Source: an uncultured Oscillospiraceae bacterium (lineage in GTDB: Bacteria > Bacillota > Clostridia > Oscillospirales > Acutalibacteraceae). Taken from it: DNA of 11,443 bases. How positions within the stretch are numbered: the stretch's first letter is position 1; each line of letters opens with the position of its first letter. Shown here piece by piece: positions 1-7,180 of this stretch. The stretch is from the NCBI GenBank assembly GCA_900553255.1, contig USCI01000073.1, forward strand, positions 1-11,443, written 5' to 3'. The notes under the pieces are model-generated. The model was not told the origin of the DNA and made no database searches. It saw only the letters and a program-made list of their open reading frames with translations. The position numbers and the translations under genes are program-made.

Positions 1-19
1 CTTTTTTCGCCACCACCAT
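1..19 (-). CDS. 5' end of a leftward gene leaving the window (start only)
   Basis: On the minus strand an AAAAAGGA ribosome binding site at about 26-19 is followed by in-frame start candidates ATG (19-17), GTG (16-14) and GTG (13-11). The reading is M-V-V-A-K-K to the window edge. The second GTG, giving M-A-K-K, has the best spacing (5 nt after GGA). The strong promoter at 186-214 points at this gene. Only about six codons are visible, so no function can be given and the call rests on the start signals alone. Confidence 0.35.
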
Positions 20-179
20 CCTTTTTGCGGCTTGACTTCTAATAGTTAATCTTTCTTGTTAGGTGCTGCAAACCCATGTTCTGGGTTTACCGGAATGTCG
101 TCAATGTGTTTGGTACCGTTTTAAAGCCGGATGGCGTTCGATGGAACAGTCTGCATAAACCTTCTTTATCGATAGGTTT
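20..179 (-). promoter_or_regulatory. Structured 5' leader of the leftward gene
   Basis: If the promoter at 186-214 is used, transcription starts near 179 and about 160 nt of leader precede the start codon near position 19. The leader contains a hairpin with 7-bp arms (70-76 AAACCCA and 82-88 TGGGTTT, 5-nt loop) and a weaker AAACC...GGTTT pairing around a TATCGATA palindrome near the transcript start. Two tiny minus-strand reading frames lie in it: M-Q-T-V-P-S-N-A-I-R-L (156-121), and a 12-codon frame starting inside the 70-88 hairpin. No riboswitch class is recognised. This stretch and the rest of 1-288 are visibly more AT-rich than the genes. Leader regulation is inference. Confidence 0.35.
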
Positions 180-185
180 ATAGGA

Positions 186-214
186 ATTTTATCGCAGAAT
201 ACCTACTATGTCAA
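186..214 (-). promoter_or_regulatory. Strong sigma-A type promoter, leftward
   Basis: On the minus strand there is a perfect -35 TTGACA (214-209), a 17-nt spacer and a -10 TAAAAT (191-186). This is the closest match to consensus in the window. It lies downstream of the terminator of the nucleotidyltransferase operon and reads towards the left edge. Confidence 0.75.
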
Positions 215-220
215 TAGGTA
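200..220. promoter_or_regulatory. Inverted repeat around the -35, possible operator
   Basis: Arms TACCTA (200-205) and TAGGTA (215-220) are separated by 9 nt and flank the TTGACA box of the leftward promoter. A further ACCTAT on the minus strand (about 173-178) lies near the predicted transcription start. An inverted repeat across a -35 plus an extra half-site near +1 is a common arrangement for repressor binding. No particular regulator can be assigned. Confidence 0.35.
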
Positions 221-243
221 AATGAAAACCGGTAAAAATATAG

Positions 244-279
244 ACAGAGGCGGCACCATAGAAAAGGTGCCGTCTCCGT
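244..279 (-). terminator. Rho-independent terminator of the Rrf2/nucleotidyltransferase operon
   Basis: On the minus strand, just past the stop codon at 289, an 11-bp stem (266-276 with 247-257, one G-T pair) encloses an 8-nt loop. It extends by two more pairs beyond an A-C mismatch. It is followed on the minus strand by CTATATTTTTA, a T-rich run fitting intrinsic termination. Confidence 0.8.
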
Positions 280-288
280 GGAATATGG

Positions 289-1065
289 TTATCCGGCGTG
301 CCAGGGCTTCATGAGGGAGGGCATCGTGTCCGCAAAAAAACGCTGTGCCGCCCGGATATCGCCCGAAAAGCCTTTTCCGGTGCGGTACTGCTCCAGCGCT
401 GCGGCGATCACCGGGGAGTAGGCGGCGGGCAGATTTCGCAGGCCCCAGCGGCCGCCCTGTTCCTTGGACAGCACTTGCTTTTCCCGCCGGTAGGCGAGCA
501 CACGGCAAAGATTGAGTACGCCGTAGGCCGGATTTTCTCCGAGATTTGTGTTGGCATCCTGCAGGTCGGCCAGAAGGCTGTCCCGGTAGGCGGCTTCCGG
601 CACCGGCCCAAACACCTCATTGATGGCCCGCCCGCACAGCGGAAAGCCCATCGCCCGCAGTACCGTGCAGTGGGCCGCAAGATCCCTGTCGGTGCCGTGC
701 ATGCGCCGGCAGAAGGCTTCTGTGTCCGCGCGGTAGGCGGCCCTGTGCGCGGGGGAATAGTGTAGGACGAACGGGGTGGGGTAGACAAAGGGGCGGCAGT
801 CGCGTGTGAGCAGGACACTCATCTCGATTCCCTTCGCAGGCGCTTCGCCCTCCAGCGCGAGCAGCCCCTCAATCAGCTGTACCTTTTCCGCAAGCGCCGG
901 CGGCTCATCCACCGCCGCCAGCAGGTCGATGTCGCCGGTATTCCAGTGAAAGCAGCCGAACGCCAGCGAGCCGTGTACATAAAGACCCGCCAGATGGTTC
1001 CCGAAGGTGCGTGCAAACAGCGCCGTTAGCCGTTGCAGCAGCGCCTGTACCCGTTTGTCCGTCAT
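289..1065 (-). CDS. AadA/DUF4111-like nucleotidyltransferase
   Basis: The predicted 258-aa cytoplasmic protein has the nucleotidyltransferase core: G32-S33 in HGSLAFGCF, then D45-I-D47 as the metal-binding pair, and a later acidic residue E81 in GIEMSVLL. The C-terminal half matches the helical domain of AadA/ANT(9)-type enzymes and DUF4111 proteins, with VLNLCRVLAY followed by LSKEQGGRWGLRNLP. These families transfer AMP from ATP, in known cases to a hydroxyl of streptomycin or spectinomycin, and the length is similar. Resistance function is not shown here: many chromosomal relatives are uncharacterised. The start at 1065 is chosen because its ATG overlaps the stop of the upstream regulator gene as ATGA; a start at 1089 would intrude further. 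The gene is therefore probably translationally coupled to, and controlled with, the Rrf2 regulator. Transcription ends at the 244-279 hairpin. Confidence 0.82.
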   Translation of the reverse strand: MTDKRVQALLQRLTALFARTFGNHLAGLYVHGSLAFGCFHWNTGDIDLLAAVDEPPALAEKVQLIEGLLALEGEAPAKGIEMSVLLTRDCRPFVYPTPFVLHYSPAHRAAYRADTEAFCRRMHGTDRDLAAHCTVLRAMGFPLCGRAINEVFGPVPEAAYRDSLLADLQDANTNLGENPAYGVLNLCRVLAYRREKQVLSKEQGGRWGLRNLPAAYSPVIAAALEQYRTGKGFSGDIRAAQRFFADTMPSLMKPWHAG

Positions 1066-1502
1066 ATGCAGTAGCTGTCGCCCCCGCACGCGGCGGCCTG
1101 GCCGGCCAGCTGGTCGAGGGTGATCCCTTCAAAGTAATTGTCGATCAGGCGGTAAAGCTCCTGCCAGATCGGCAGGGTCGCGCAGGTTTCGCTGCGCGAG
1201 CAGGTCTCGGCATCGCTTTCCAGACAGGCCACCGGGGCGAGGGAGCCTTCGGTTGCTTTCAGGATGCGGCCCACCGTGTATTCGGCGGGCCGCCGTGCCA
1301 GTCGGTAGCCGCCGCCCTTGCCGCGCAGCCCGACCACCAGCCCCTGCTGGACCAGGCTTTTCATAATCGCCTCCAGATACTTTTCGGATATTTCCTGCCG
1401 CTGCGCAATCGCCTTCAGCGGCACAAACTCATCCTTATCCCGCATTGCCAGGTCAATCATCACCCGCAGGGCGTATCGTCCCCTGGTCGAAATCATCGTC
1501 AC
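1062..1502 (-). CDS. Rrf2-family transcriptional regulator (probable Fe-S sensor)
   Basis: The 146-aa protein is a typical Rrf2 winged-helix regulator. It opens with ISTRGRYALRVMIDLA, has the recognition region ISEKYLEAIMKSL (38-50), and the wing LRGKGGGYRLAR (59-70). Three cysteines at 93, 101 and 107 (C-x7-C-x5-C) sit where IscR- and NsrR-like members bind an Fe-S cluster, so redox, iron or NO sensing is likely but unproven. Two further cysteines lie at the C terminus (139, 145). The GTG at 1502 is preferred over the ATG at 1496 because the AAAGG site upstream is better spaced from it. The gene heads an operon with a nucleotidyltransferase and diverges from the SbcD-like gene. Rrf2 proteins often repress their own promoter, which fits the promoter at 1547-1575. 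Confidence 0.9.
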   Translation of the reverse strand: MTMISTRGRYALRVMIDLAMRDKDEFVPLKAIAQRQEISEKYLEAIMKSLVQQGLVVGLRGKGGGYRLARRPAEYTVGRILKATEGSLAPVACLESDAETCSRSETCATLPIWQELYRLIDNYFEGITLDQLAGQAAACGGDSYCI

Positions 1503-1546
1503 GGTTTTCCCATCCTTTCACCGGCGGCAGGGCCGCTTTTAAACAT

Positions 1547-1575
1547 AGTATACCGCAAGGTTTGTGGGTTTTCAA
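1547..1575 (-). promoter_or_regulatory. Promoter of the Rrf2 operon
   Basis: On the minus strand -35 TTGAAA (1575-1570), a 17-nt spacer and -10 TATACT (1552-1547), each one base off consensus. The -10 lies about 45 nt upstream of the GTG start. The spacer/-10 stretch TGCGGTATA resembles one half of the IscR type-2 consensus, but the other half is poorly matched, so autoregulation here is only a suggestion. Confidence 0.75.
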
Positions 1576-1582
1576 GCCGCAT

Positions 1583-1592
1583 CCGGTACCGG
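1583..1592. promoter_or_regulatory. Perfect 10-bp palindrome between the divergent promoters
   Basis: CCGGTACCGG lies 7 nt upstream of the -35 of the Rrf2 operon and about 45 nt upstream of the -35 of the SbcD-like operon. It could be a binding site for a dimeric regulator. In GC-rich DNA a 10-bp palindrome can also arise by chance. Confidence 0.25.
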
Positions 1593-1636
1593 CGGTTTTC
1601 CCGAAAAAGACGGGCCGGACATTACGGTATTGGGTA

Positions 1637-1665
1637 TCGCCAAAATCCGCTTTTCATGGTATACT
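1637..1665 (+). promoter_or_regulatory. Promoter of the SbcD/SbcC-like operon
   Basis: Extended -10 TGGTATACT (1657-1665) with a partial -35 TCGCCA (1637-1642, four of six bases) at 17 nt. It lies about 145 nt upstream of the ATG at 1809. In that leader, ACAGGG (1764-1769) can pair with CCCTGT (1781-1786) just ahead of the AAAGGA ribosome binding site, a weak hairpin of uncertain meaning. I see no other gene in 1503-1808. Confidence 0.6.
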
Positions 1666-1808
1666 TTTAACAAAGTACGAGTCAAAGCGGCATACCTGCT
1701 GCTGTTTAAGGAGAAATAAGGCGGAATATCCCCCTTCCCGTCCCGGAAATCGTGCCGGCAAGGACAGGGCGATGTCTGGTCCCTGTGAGAAAGGAATGGT
1801 TATCACGC

Positions 1809-2882
1809 ATGAAATGGATCCACTGCGCCGATCTGCATCTCGGCTCCCGCGTGGAGACGAATCTGACTGCGGAAAAGGCGCGGGAACGCAAAGCGCAGCT
1901 GCTGCAGACCTTCGGCCGGCTGACCGATTTTGCCGCCGAAAACGGGGTGCGGGCGGTGCTGCTTGCCGGCGACGTATTCGATACCGGGCACCCGTCGGTG
2001 AAAACCTGCCGGTATGTGCTCGACCAGATTCGCCGCCGCCCGGAGATTGACTTCCTCTATCTGCGCGGCAATCATGACGAGGCGGTGGAGCTGGAGGATC
2101 CGCCGGAAAACCTCATCCTTTTCGGCGATTCCTGGCAGTATCGCGATTACGGCGAGGTGACCGTCGCGGGTATTGAGCTGTCGGCGAGAAGCCGGGGCAG
2201 CCTGTACGACACGCTGAGCCTGAATCCGGACCGCTGCAACCTGGTGATGCTGCACGGGCAGGAGAGCCGGCGGGATAATCCGGAGGACAGCGAGAACCTC
2301 AACCTGAACCGCCTGCGCGGCAAAGGGATCGATTATCTTGCGCTCGGCCATATCCATCAGCACCGGGAGGAAAGGCTCGACGACCGCGGGATTTATGTCT
2401 ATCCCGGCTGTCTCGACGGCCGCGGCTTCGACGAATGCGGCGAAAAGGGCTTTGTGCTCGTGGAGACCGGCAGCGGGCGGGTGCATACGCAGTTTGTGCC
2501 GTTTTCCAGCCGGATTTTCCATGAGGTCCGCGTGGATGTCGGCGGGGCCGAAAGCTTTGTGGAACTGCTCGAGCGGGTGAAAGCGGCCGCGGCGGATATA
2601 CCCGCACGGGACATCGTCAAGGTGGTCCTCACCGGAGCCTGTGCGGCGGATACGCCGCGGGATCTCGACAGCCTGACGCGGGAGCTGGCCGACCGGTTTT
2701 ATGCGGTCAAGTGCCGGGACGAAACGAGGCTTGCCATCGATATCGACAGCTATAAGGACGACGTATCCCTTAAAGGGGAATTTATCCGGCTGGCCCTGGC
2801 GGCCGGGCTGAGTGAAGAGGACTGCGGCCAGGTAATCCGGTATGGGCTGCGGGCACTGAGCGGGGAGGAGATCGAGGAATGA
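1809..2882 (+). CDS. SbcD/Mre11-like metallophosphoesterase (YhaO type)
   Basis: The 357-aa protein has all the metal-binding motifs of the Mre11/SbcD calcineurin-like nuclease family in order: D8-L-H10 in CADLHLGS, G54-D55-V-F-D58, G87-N88-H89-D90-E, H149-G in VMLHGQE, and G180-H181-I-H183. Family members are Mn-dependent exo/endonucleases that process DNA ends and hairpins together with an SbcC/Rad50 ATPase. The residues after about 260 would form the capping and partner-binding region. The ATG at 1809 gives the usual short beta-strand before DLHLG; an upstream GTG at 1752 has no ribosome binding site. The stop overlaps the next start as ATGA, so the two products are made together. The pairing with a membrane-anchored ATPase fits the B. 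subtilis YhaO/YhaN pair better than classical SbcCD, though I place it by layout and motifs, not by alignment. Confidence 0.88.
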   Translation: MKWIHCADLHLGSRVETNLTAEKARERKAQLLQTFGRLTDFAAENGVRAVLLAGDVFDTGHPSVKTCRYVLDQIRRRPEIDFLYLRGNHDEAVELEDPPENLILFGDSWQYRDYGEVTVAGIELSARSRGSLYDTLSLNPDRCNLVMLHGQESRRDNPEDSENLNLNRLRGKGIDYLALGHIHQHREERLDDRGIYVYPGCLDGRGFDECGEKGFVLVETGSGRVHTQFVPFSSRIFHEVRVDVGGAESFVELLERVKAAAADIPARDIVKVVLTGACAADTPRDLDSLTRELADRFYAVKCRDETRLAIDIDSYKDDVSLKGEFIRLALAAGLSEEDCGQVIRYGLRALSGEEIEE

Positions 2883-5392
2883 AGCTGCTGGAATGCCGCA
2901 TTGAAAATTTCGGCTGCCTGAGCGGGCAGACCTTTGTGTTTTCGGACGGCCTGACCGCAATTCTGGAGGAAAACGGCTTCGGCAAATCCACCCTCGCCGC
3001 ATTTATCAAGGCGATGTTTTACGGCCTGCCGCCGGCGAAAACCCGCAAAACCCTGCCCGAGCGCCGGCGCTATATGCCGTGGAACGGCGGGCGGTGCGGC
3101 GGCAGCCTGTCGTTTTCCTGCCGGGAGGGGACGTTTAAAATCGAGCGCTTTTTCGGCGCAAGGGAAGCGGACGATACGCTGACGGTGTATGACCTTGCGA
3201 CCAACCGGGAGACGGCGGTTTTCGGCGGGGAAATCGGGCGGAGTGTGTTCGGGGTGGACAGTGAGGCGTATGAACGCACGTCCTATCTTCCGCAGAAAGC
3301 GGTAACCCTCGGGATGACCGACAGCATCAATGCCAAGCTGAATAATCTCATCGATAACACCGATGACATCAATAATTACGACAGCGCCTTTGCCGCACTG
3401 GAGAATTGCCGCAAGGCCTATAAAGCCGACAAAGGCGGCGGCGGCCGGCTCAATGAATGGCAGGCCAGGCTATCCGAGGTGGAAGTACGCATCGCCCAGT
3501 ATGCGGAAAAGGCGAAGGAGGCCGCCCGGCTCGAAGAGGAACTGAAGGAGCAGGAAGCGCGGTTGCGGGCATTGCGTGAGCGGGAAGAAGGCTTGCGGGA
3601 GCGCAGCGGACTGCTTTCGCTTCTCGAACGGCTGCGGGAGTACCGGCAGGATGCGGCGGAAGCGGACAGAGTTGTCACCGGACTGCAGCCGTTTTTCCGC
3701 GACGGCGTGCCGACCGAACAGGAACTGGCGGCCTGCCGCGCGGCGGTAGGGGCGCTCGGCAGCCTGCGCGCCGAGCGGCGCGGCCTGCGGCTGCCGGAGG
3801 AGGAGCAGGCGCGTTTTGAACGGCTGTCGGCGCACCGGCTGTCCGACGAAGAAACCGATCGGATCACGCAGGCGCAGGCACGACTGCAGCGCTGCCGGGA
3901 AGAAGCGGCGCCGTATGCCGTCTTTGCGGAGGAAACAGAATGGCAGCGGCTGCGGGAACAGTTTGCCCGCGGTGTGCCGGAGGATGAGAAGATCGACCGG
4001 TGTATCGCGGCGCTGGAAGAGGCTGCACGCCCTGCCTCTGTGTCCCATGCCGCGCCGCCGTCTGTCGGGAAGCGGCTGTGGTGGCTGCTGCCGGCGGTGA
4101 TGGTGCTGCTTGGCGGCGTCGTGTGCCTGGCGCTCGGCCAGAGCATCATCGGTATTGTGCTGGCGGCGGCCGGCGGGCTTGGCGCCGCCGGGGCCGCAGC
4201 CGCTTACCTGGCGGGCCGGCAGGCGCAGGCACGCGCACGTGAGGAACGCGACCAACAGCAGCGGCAGCGTCTTGCGCAGGCACAGGCCGCAGCGCAGCAG
4301 CTTCTGACGGCTTACGGCATGTCCGCCGATAGTCCGCTGACGGCGCTCGGCGAGCTCAAGAGCACCGCCGGCGCGTATCGCCGCATGGCACAGCGCCAGG
4401 CGGAATTCTGGGAGCGGAAAGCGGAAGCGGAGGAACGCTGCCGCCAGGCGGAAGAGGAACTGACGGCGCTGCTGCAGCGTCACGGGGCCGACAGCCTTGA
4501 GCAGCTGCGCACGGAACGTGAGCAGCATGCCGCACTCGCCCGGCATGTCCGGCAGCTGGAGGAACAGGGTGCAGCGGTCGATCAGAAAATCGCGGCGCAG
4601 CAGGCGCAGCTTGCGGCCTTTTTTGCCCGCTTTGCCCTGGAGGAGGAGCCGGATGAGTCCGCCCGGGAAGAGCGTCTCCGGGAGCGATACGGGCAGCTTC
4701 AGGAGGTGCTCCGCCGGCGGGAGCAGGCGCGGGAAAAGATTGCCCGGCTGCAGGCGGAGCATCCCGAACTCGCCGCGGCCGGGGAGGAGATGCCGGCCGA
4801 CGCCGGCGTGCTGCGTGAAGAATGGGACGCAGTACGGGCGGAAATCGAAGCGCTCAGCGAGCGGATTACCGCCGGGAAAAGCCGGGTGGAGCACCTGACC
4901 GAGGAAGGCGACCAGGTGACCGAATACGAAAGCGAAAAGCTGCGGTTGCAGGAGAGCCTTGCCGAGGGACAGCACCGGCATGCACTGCTGGTGAAGACCG
5001 TCAAGCTGATGGAAAAGGCGAAGGAGAACCTGTCCACCCGTTACCTGCAGCCGGTGATGTCGCGGTTTTCGGCCTATGCCGGGGAATTCGTGCCGGAGCT
5101 CGGGAAAACCGCCGCCGTGGATACCGCGCTGGACGTGATGGTGGAACGTGAAGGCGAGCGGCGCCGGCGGGAATATTTCAGCGAGGGGTATCAGTGCATC
5201 GTCGACATCTGCCTGCGCCTGGCGCTGGTGGGGGCGATGTATCCGGAGGATGCCCCCTGCCTGATCCTCGATGACCCCTTTGTCAATCTGGACGACGATA
5301 AGCTGGCGCATGCGCTGGCCATTCTCGGACGGTTGGCGGAATCCGGCCAGGTGCTGTATCTGAGCTGCCATTCCTGCCGGATGCCGCGGTGA
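2879..5392 (+). CDS. SbcC/Rad50-like ATPase with central transmembrane hairpin (YhaN type)
   Basis: The 837-aa protein has split ATPase lobes around a long coiled coil. The N lobe carries the P-loop N32-G-F-G-K36-S-T38 followed by LAAFIKAMFYG; the usual first glycine of the P-loop is a glutamate. The C lobe carries Walker B L795-I-L-D-D799 in LILDDPFVNLDDDKL and a final switch region YLSCHS. The ABC signature is YFSEGYQ (766-772), not LSGGQ. Long Glu/Arg/Gln-rich heptads fill about 185-395 and 447-720. Between them are two hydrophobic segments (about 401-419 and 423-445), so the coiled-coil tip probably sits in the membrane. No CxxC zinc hook is present. With the upstream phosphoesterase it should form a nuclease complex acting on DNA ends, here near the membrane (inference). 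The gaGGAGGagatcgagg stretch ending the previous gene supplies the ribosome binding site. Confidence 0.88.
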   Translation: MKLLECRIENFGCLSGQTFVFSDGLTAILEENGFGKSTLAAFIKAMFYGLPPAKTRKTLPERRRYMPWNGGRCGGSLSFSCREGTFKIERFFGAREADDTLTVYDLATNRETAVFGGEIGRSVFGVDSEAYERTSYLPQKAVTLGMTDSINAKLNNLIDNTDDINNYDSAFAALENCRKAYKADKGGGGRLNEWQARLSEVEVRIAQYAEKAKEAARLEEELKEQEARLRALREREEGLRERSGLLSLLERLREYRQDAAEADRVVTGLQPFFRDGVPTEQELAACRAAVGALGSLRAERRGLRLPEEEQARFERLSAHRLSDEETDRITQAQARLQRCREEAAPYAVFAEETEWQRLREQFARGVPEDEKIDRCIAALEEAARPASVSHAAPPSVGKRLWWLLPAVMVLLGGVVCLALGQSIIGIVLAAAGGLGAAGAAAAYLAGRQAQARAREERDQQQRQRLAQAQAAAQQLLTAYGMSADSPLTALGELKSTAGAYRRMAQRQAEFWERKAEAEERCRQAEEELTALLQRHGADSLEQLRTEREQHAALARHVRQLEEQGAAVDQKIAAQQAQLAAFFARFALEEEPDESAREERLRERYGQLQEVLRRREQAREKIARLQAEHPELAAAGEEMPADAGVLREEWDAVRAEIEALSERITAGKSRVEHLTEEGDQVTEYESEKLRLQESLAEGQHRHALLVKTVKLMEKAKENLSTRYLQPVMSRFSAYAGEFVPELGKTAAVDTALDVMVEREGERRRREYFSEGYQCIVDICLRLALVGAMYPEDAPCLILDDPFVNLDDDKLAHALAILGRLAESGQVLYLSCHSCRMPR

Positions 5393-5399
5393 ACGGCGG

Positions 5400-5963
5400 T
5401 CAGCTGTTTTTGAGCACCGCCAGCGCAAAGCCGTCTGCCGCGCTGCGGCAGGCCTCCAGCGCGGCCTCTAGTCGGTAGAACATGGGACAAGCTTCCGTCG
5501 GAGAGAGTGCCGACAGCAGGCGTTCAGCGTCCTCGGCCTGCCGCCGCACGGTTTGCAGCGGCTTGGCAAAGCCGTCGCTGCGGCGCAGCATCGGCATAGC
5601 CGCCGTCATCTGCCGCAGCGCCGTGCAGCAGGCCGACAGGTGCCCGGCCGCCGTCGGCAGGCAGGCGCGCAGCTTGGCCGGCACCGCCTGACAAACCGGT
5701 TGCTGAAGCCGTTCCAGGCAGCGGACAAGACACAGCATACGCTGGGTCAGCATAAGCAGGTCCTCGCGCTCAATCGGGGTGATAAAGGCATGCTGCAGGC
5801 GGTTGCGTCCGTGTTCGTACACCGTTTCCGCCGTCCGGCGGAGCAGCGCGGCGTCCTCCCGCTGTGCGGCGGAGGGAGAGAGCCGGCTGTCCTTCCCCAT
5901 TTCGGCCAGCCGGCAGGCGGCATCGGTCAGCCGGGTGAGCGGGAGATAAGCGTCTTCGGGCAT
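5400..5963 (-). CDS. Small helical protein resembling DUF47/PhoU-like proteins
   Basis: This is a 187-aa, all-helical, soluble protein with a stretch HAFITPIEREDLLMLTQRM (58-76). That stretch resembles the FITPxxRED motif of DUF47 proteins, PhoU-like helical bundles usually encoded beside Pit phosphate transporters. The rest of the sequence is divergent and cysteine-rich for the family, and no transporter gene is nearby. The role is therefore open; phosphate or metal-related regulation is the family guess. The ATG at 5963 has an AAAGGGG ribosome binding site 7 nt upstream. The frame stays open much further upstream (to 6374), but that part is antisense to the next gene and looks spurious. The gene converges on the SbcC-like gene with only 7 nt between the stops, so no separate terminator fits there. 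Confidence 0.62.
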   Translation of the reverse strand: MPEDAYLPLTRLTDAACRLAEMGKDSRLSPSAAQREDAALLRRTAETVYEHGRNRLQHAFITPIEREDLLMLTQRMLCLVRCLERLQQPVCQAVPAKLRACLPTAAGHLSACCTALRQMTAAMPMLRRSDGFAKPLQTVRRQAEDAERLLSALSPTEACPMFYRLEAALEACRSAADGFALAVLKNS

Positions 5964-5998
5964 ATGCAGGCCCCTTTCGTAATAAATATCCAGGAGGA

Positions 5999-6023
5999 GG
6001 GACAGGGATAGCCGCCCTGCCCC
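5999..6023. repeat. Inverted repeat in the divergent intergenic region
   Basis: GGGACAGGG (5999-6007) pairs with CCCTGCCCC (6015-6023) across a 7-nt loop, eight pairs with one A-C mismatch. It lies between the starts at 5963 and 6040. It could be an operator shared by the divergent genes, or a hairpin in the leader of the rightward gene just ahead of its AAAGGA ribosome binding site. I cannot identify a convincing promoter in either direction in this 76-nt gap. Confidence 0.4.
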
Positions 6024-6039
6024 GGAAAGGAAGTAGCGG

Positions 6040-7152
6040 ATGAACCAAAAGGAGAAAAGGATCGGCCGGCTGTGGCGGGGCTGGCTGTGCCTGCTGCCGG
6101 CGGTGGTCGCGGTGCTGCTGCGGCTGATTCTGCCGCATTTCCCGCAGCTGACCGAGACGGTGTTTTCCAGGGGGCTGTTCCGGGTGCTGTCCTCGGCGGT
6201 CGGCGGCGTGACCGCGCTGCTGCCCTTTTCGCTGACCGAGGTGTTGGTGGTGCTGGCGCTGCCGGCGGTGATCGTGCTGATCGTGCTGTTTGTCCGGCGG
6301 CTTTGCCGCTCCCGGGCAAAAGGGCGGACTGCCCTGCGCGCCGTGCGCGGGGTGGCCTGGGTGCTGTCGTGCACGCTGCTATACTATATGCTGATGCACG
6401 GCATAAATTTCTATCGTCTGCCGGTTTCGCAGCTGATGGATCTGGATGTGGGGACGAAGTCCGCACAGGAACTGCTGGCGGTGTGTATGGATCTGGCGGA
6501 TAAGGCGTCGGCCGAACGGGCGGGGCTGGCGGAGGATGAGAACGGCTGTATGCAGCTTTTGGTGTCCAAAAGCGAAATTCTCGCGCTCGCAGACGGTGGT
6601 TATCGTAAGTTGGAGGGACAGTACCCCTTCCTGTGGGGAGCGGTCTGGCGGGCCAAGCCGGTACAGCTTTCCCACTGGTGGTCCTACACCGGCATCACCG
6701 GTATGTATTTCCCTTTCTTTGCGGAGGCGAACGTCAACATTGACGTGCCGGACAGCGATATCCCTGCCACGGCGGCGCATGAGCTGGCGCATACCCGCGG
6801 CTTTGCGCAGGAGGACGAGTGCAACTTCTTTGCCTACCTGGCGAGCATCCACAGCGATTCCGCCGAATGCCGGTATTCCGGCTATCTGCTGGCGTATATT
6901 TACTGCGCGAATGCGCTGTACAGCTATGACCAGGAGCTGTGGCAGCAGGCGTACAGCCATTGCTCCGAGGCGGTGCGCCGCGACCTGAATGAGCGGAACA
7001 CCTACTGGGATGCGTTTGAGGGAAAAATACAGGAAACATCCGATAAAATTAACGACAGCTTCATTAAATCGCAGGGGGTTGAGGACGGCGTGCTGAGCTA
7101 TAACCGCGTGGTGCAGCTGATTCTCGGCTACTATGCCGGCGGGCAGCCGTGA
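6040..7152 (+). CDS. DUF3810-type membrane protein with zincin motif HELAH
   Basis: The 370-aa protein has three predicted membrane helices near the N terminus (about 14-31, 64-85 and 103-119) and a large C-terminal domain. That domain contains H247-E-L-A-H251-T-R-G-F-A-Q-E-D-E260-C-N-F-F, the HExxH zinc-protease signature followed by acidic residues that could give the third ligand. This matches my memory of DUF3810, an uncharacterised family common in Firmicutes and Bacteroidetes. A membrane-bound metallopeptidase is the likely biochemistry; the substrate is unknown. The ATG at 6040 has AAAGGA eight nt upstream. The gene diverges from the DUF47-like gene and is followed by a promoter of its own for the next operon, so it is probably transcribed alone. 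Confidence 0.8.
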   Translation: MNQKEKRIGRLWRGWLCLLPAVVAVLLRLILPHFPQLTETVFSRGLFRVLSSAVGGVTALLPFSLTEVLVVLALPAVIVLIVLFVRRLCRSRAKGRTALRAVRGVAWVLSCTLLYYMLMHGINFYRLPVSQLMDLDVGTKSAQELLAVCMDLADKASAERAGLAEDENGCMQLLVSKSEILALADGGYRKLEGQYPFLWGAVWRAKPVQLSHWWSYTGITGMYFPFFAEANVNIDVPDSDIPATAAHELAHTRGFAQEDECNFFAYLASIHSDSAECRYSGYLLAYIYCANALYSYDQELWQQAYSHCSEAVRRDLNERNTYWDAFEGKIQETSDKINDSFIKSQGVEDGVLSYNRVVQLILGYYAGGQP

Positions 7153-7180
7153 GGATTGTGTGGAGAAACGGTGAACACGG

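Noticed and set aside
1..49. Possible 3' end of a rightward gene (frames ending at 35, 42 or 49)
   Set aside because: Only 10-15 codons are visible in each frame, with nothing to choose between them, and the leftward start signals in the same stretch are better supported.
1545..1575. Full IscR type-2 operator in the Rrf2 promoter
   Set aside because: Only the TGCGGTATA half fits; the opposite half has at least two mismatches at key positions.
3470..5428. Long minus-strand open frame opposite the SbcC-like gene
   Set aside because: The coding frame on the plus strand carries Walker A, Walker B and coiled coil; the antisense translation is low-complexity and has no supporting signals.
5964..6374. 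Upstream extension of the DUF47-like gene
   Set aside because: The extension is antisense to the DUF3810 gene, Ser/Thr/Arg-rich with no domain, and the ATG at 5963 has a good ribosome binding site.
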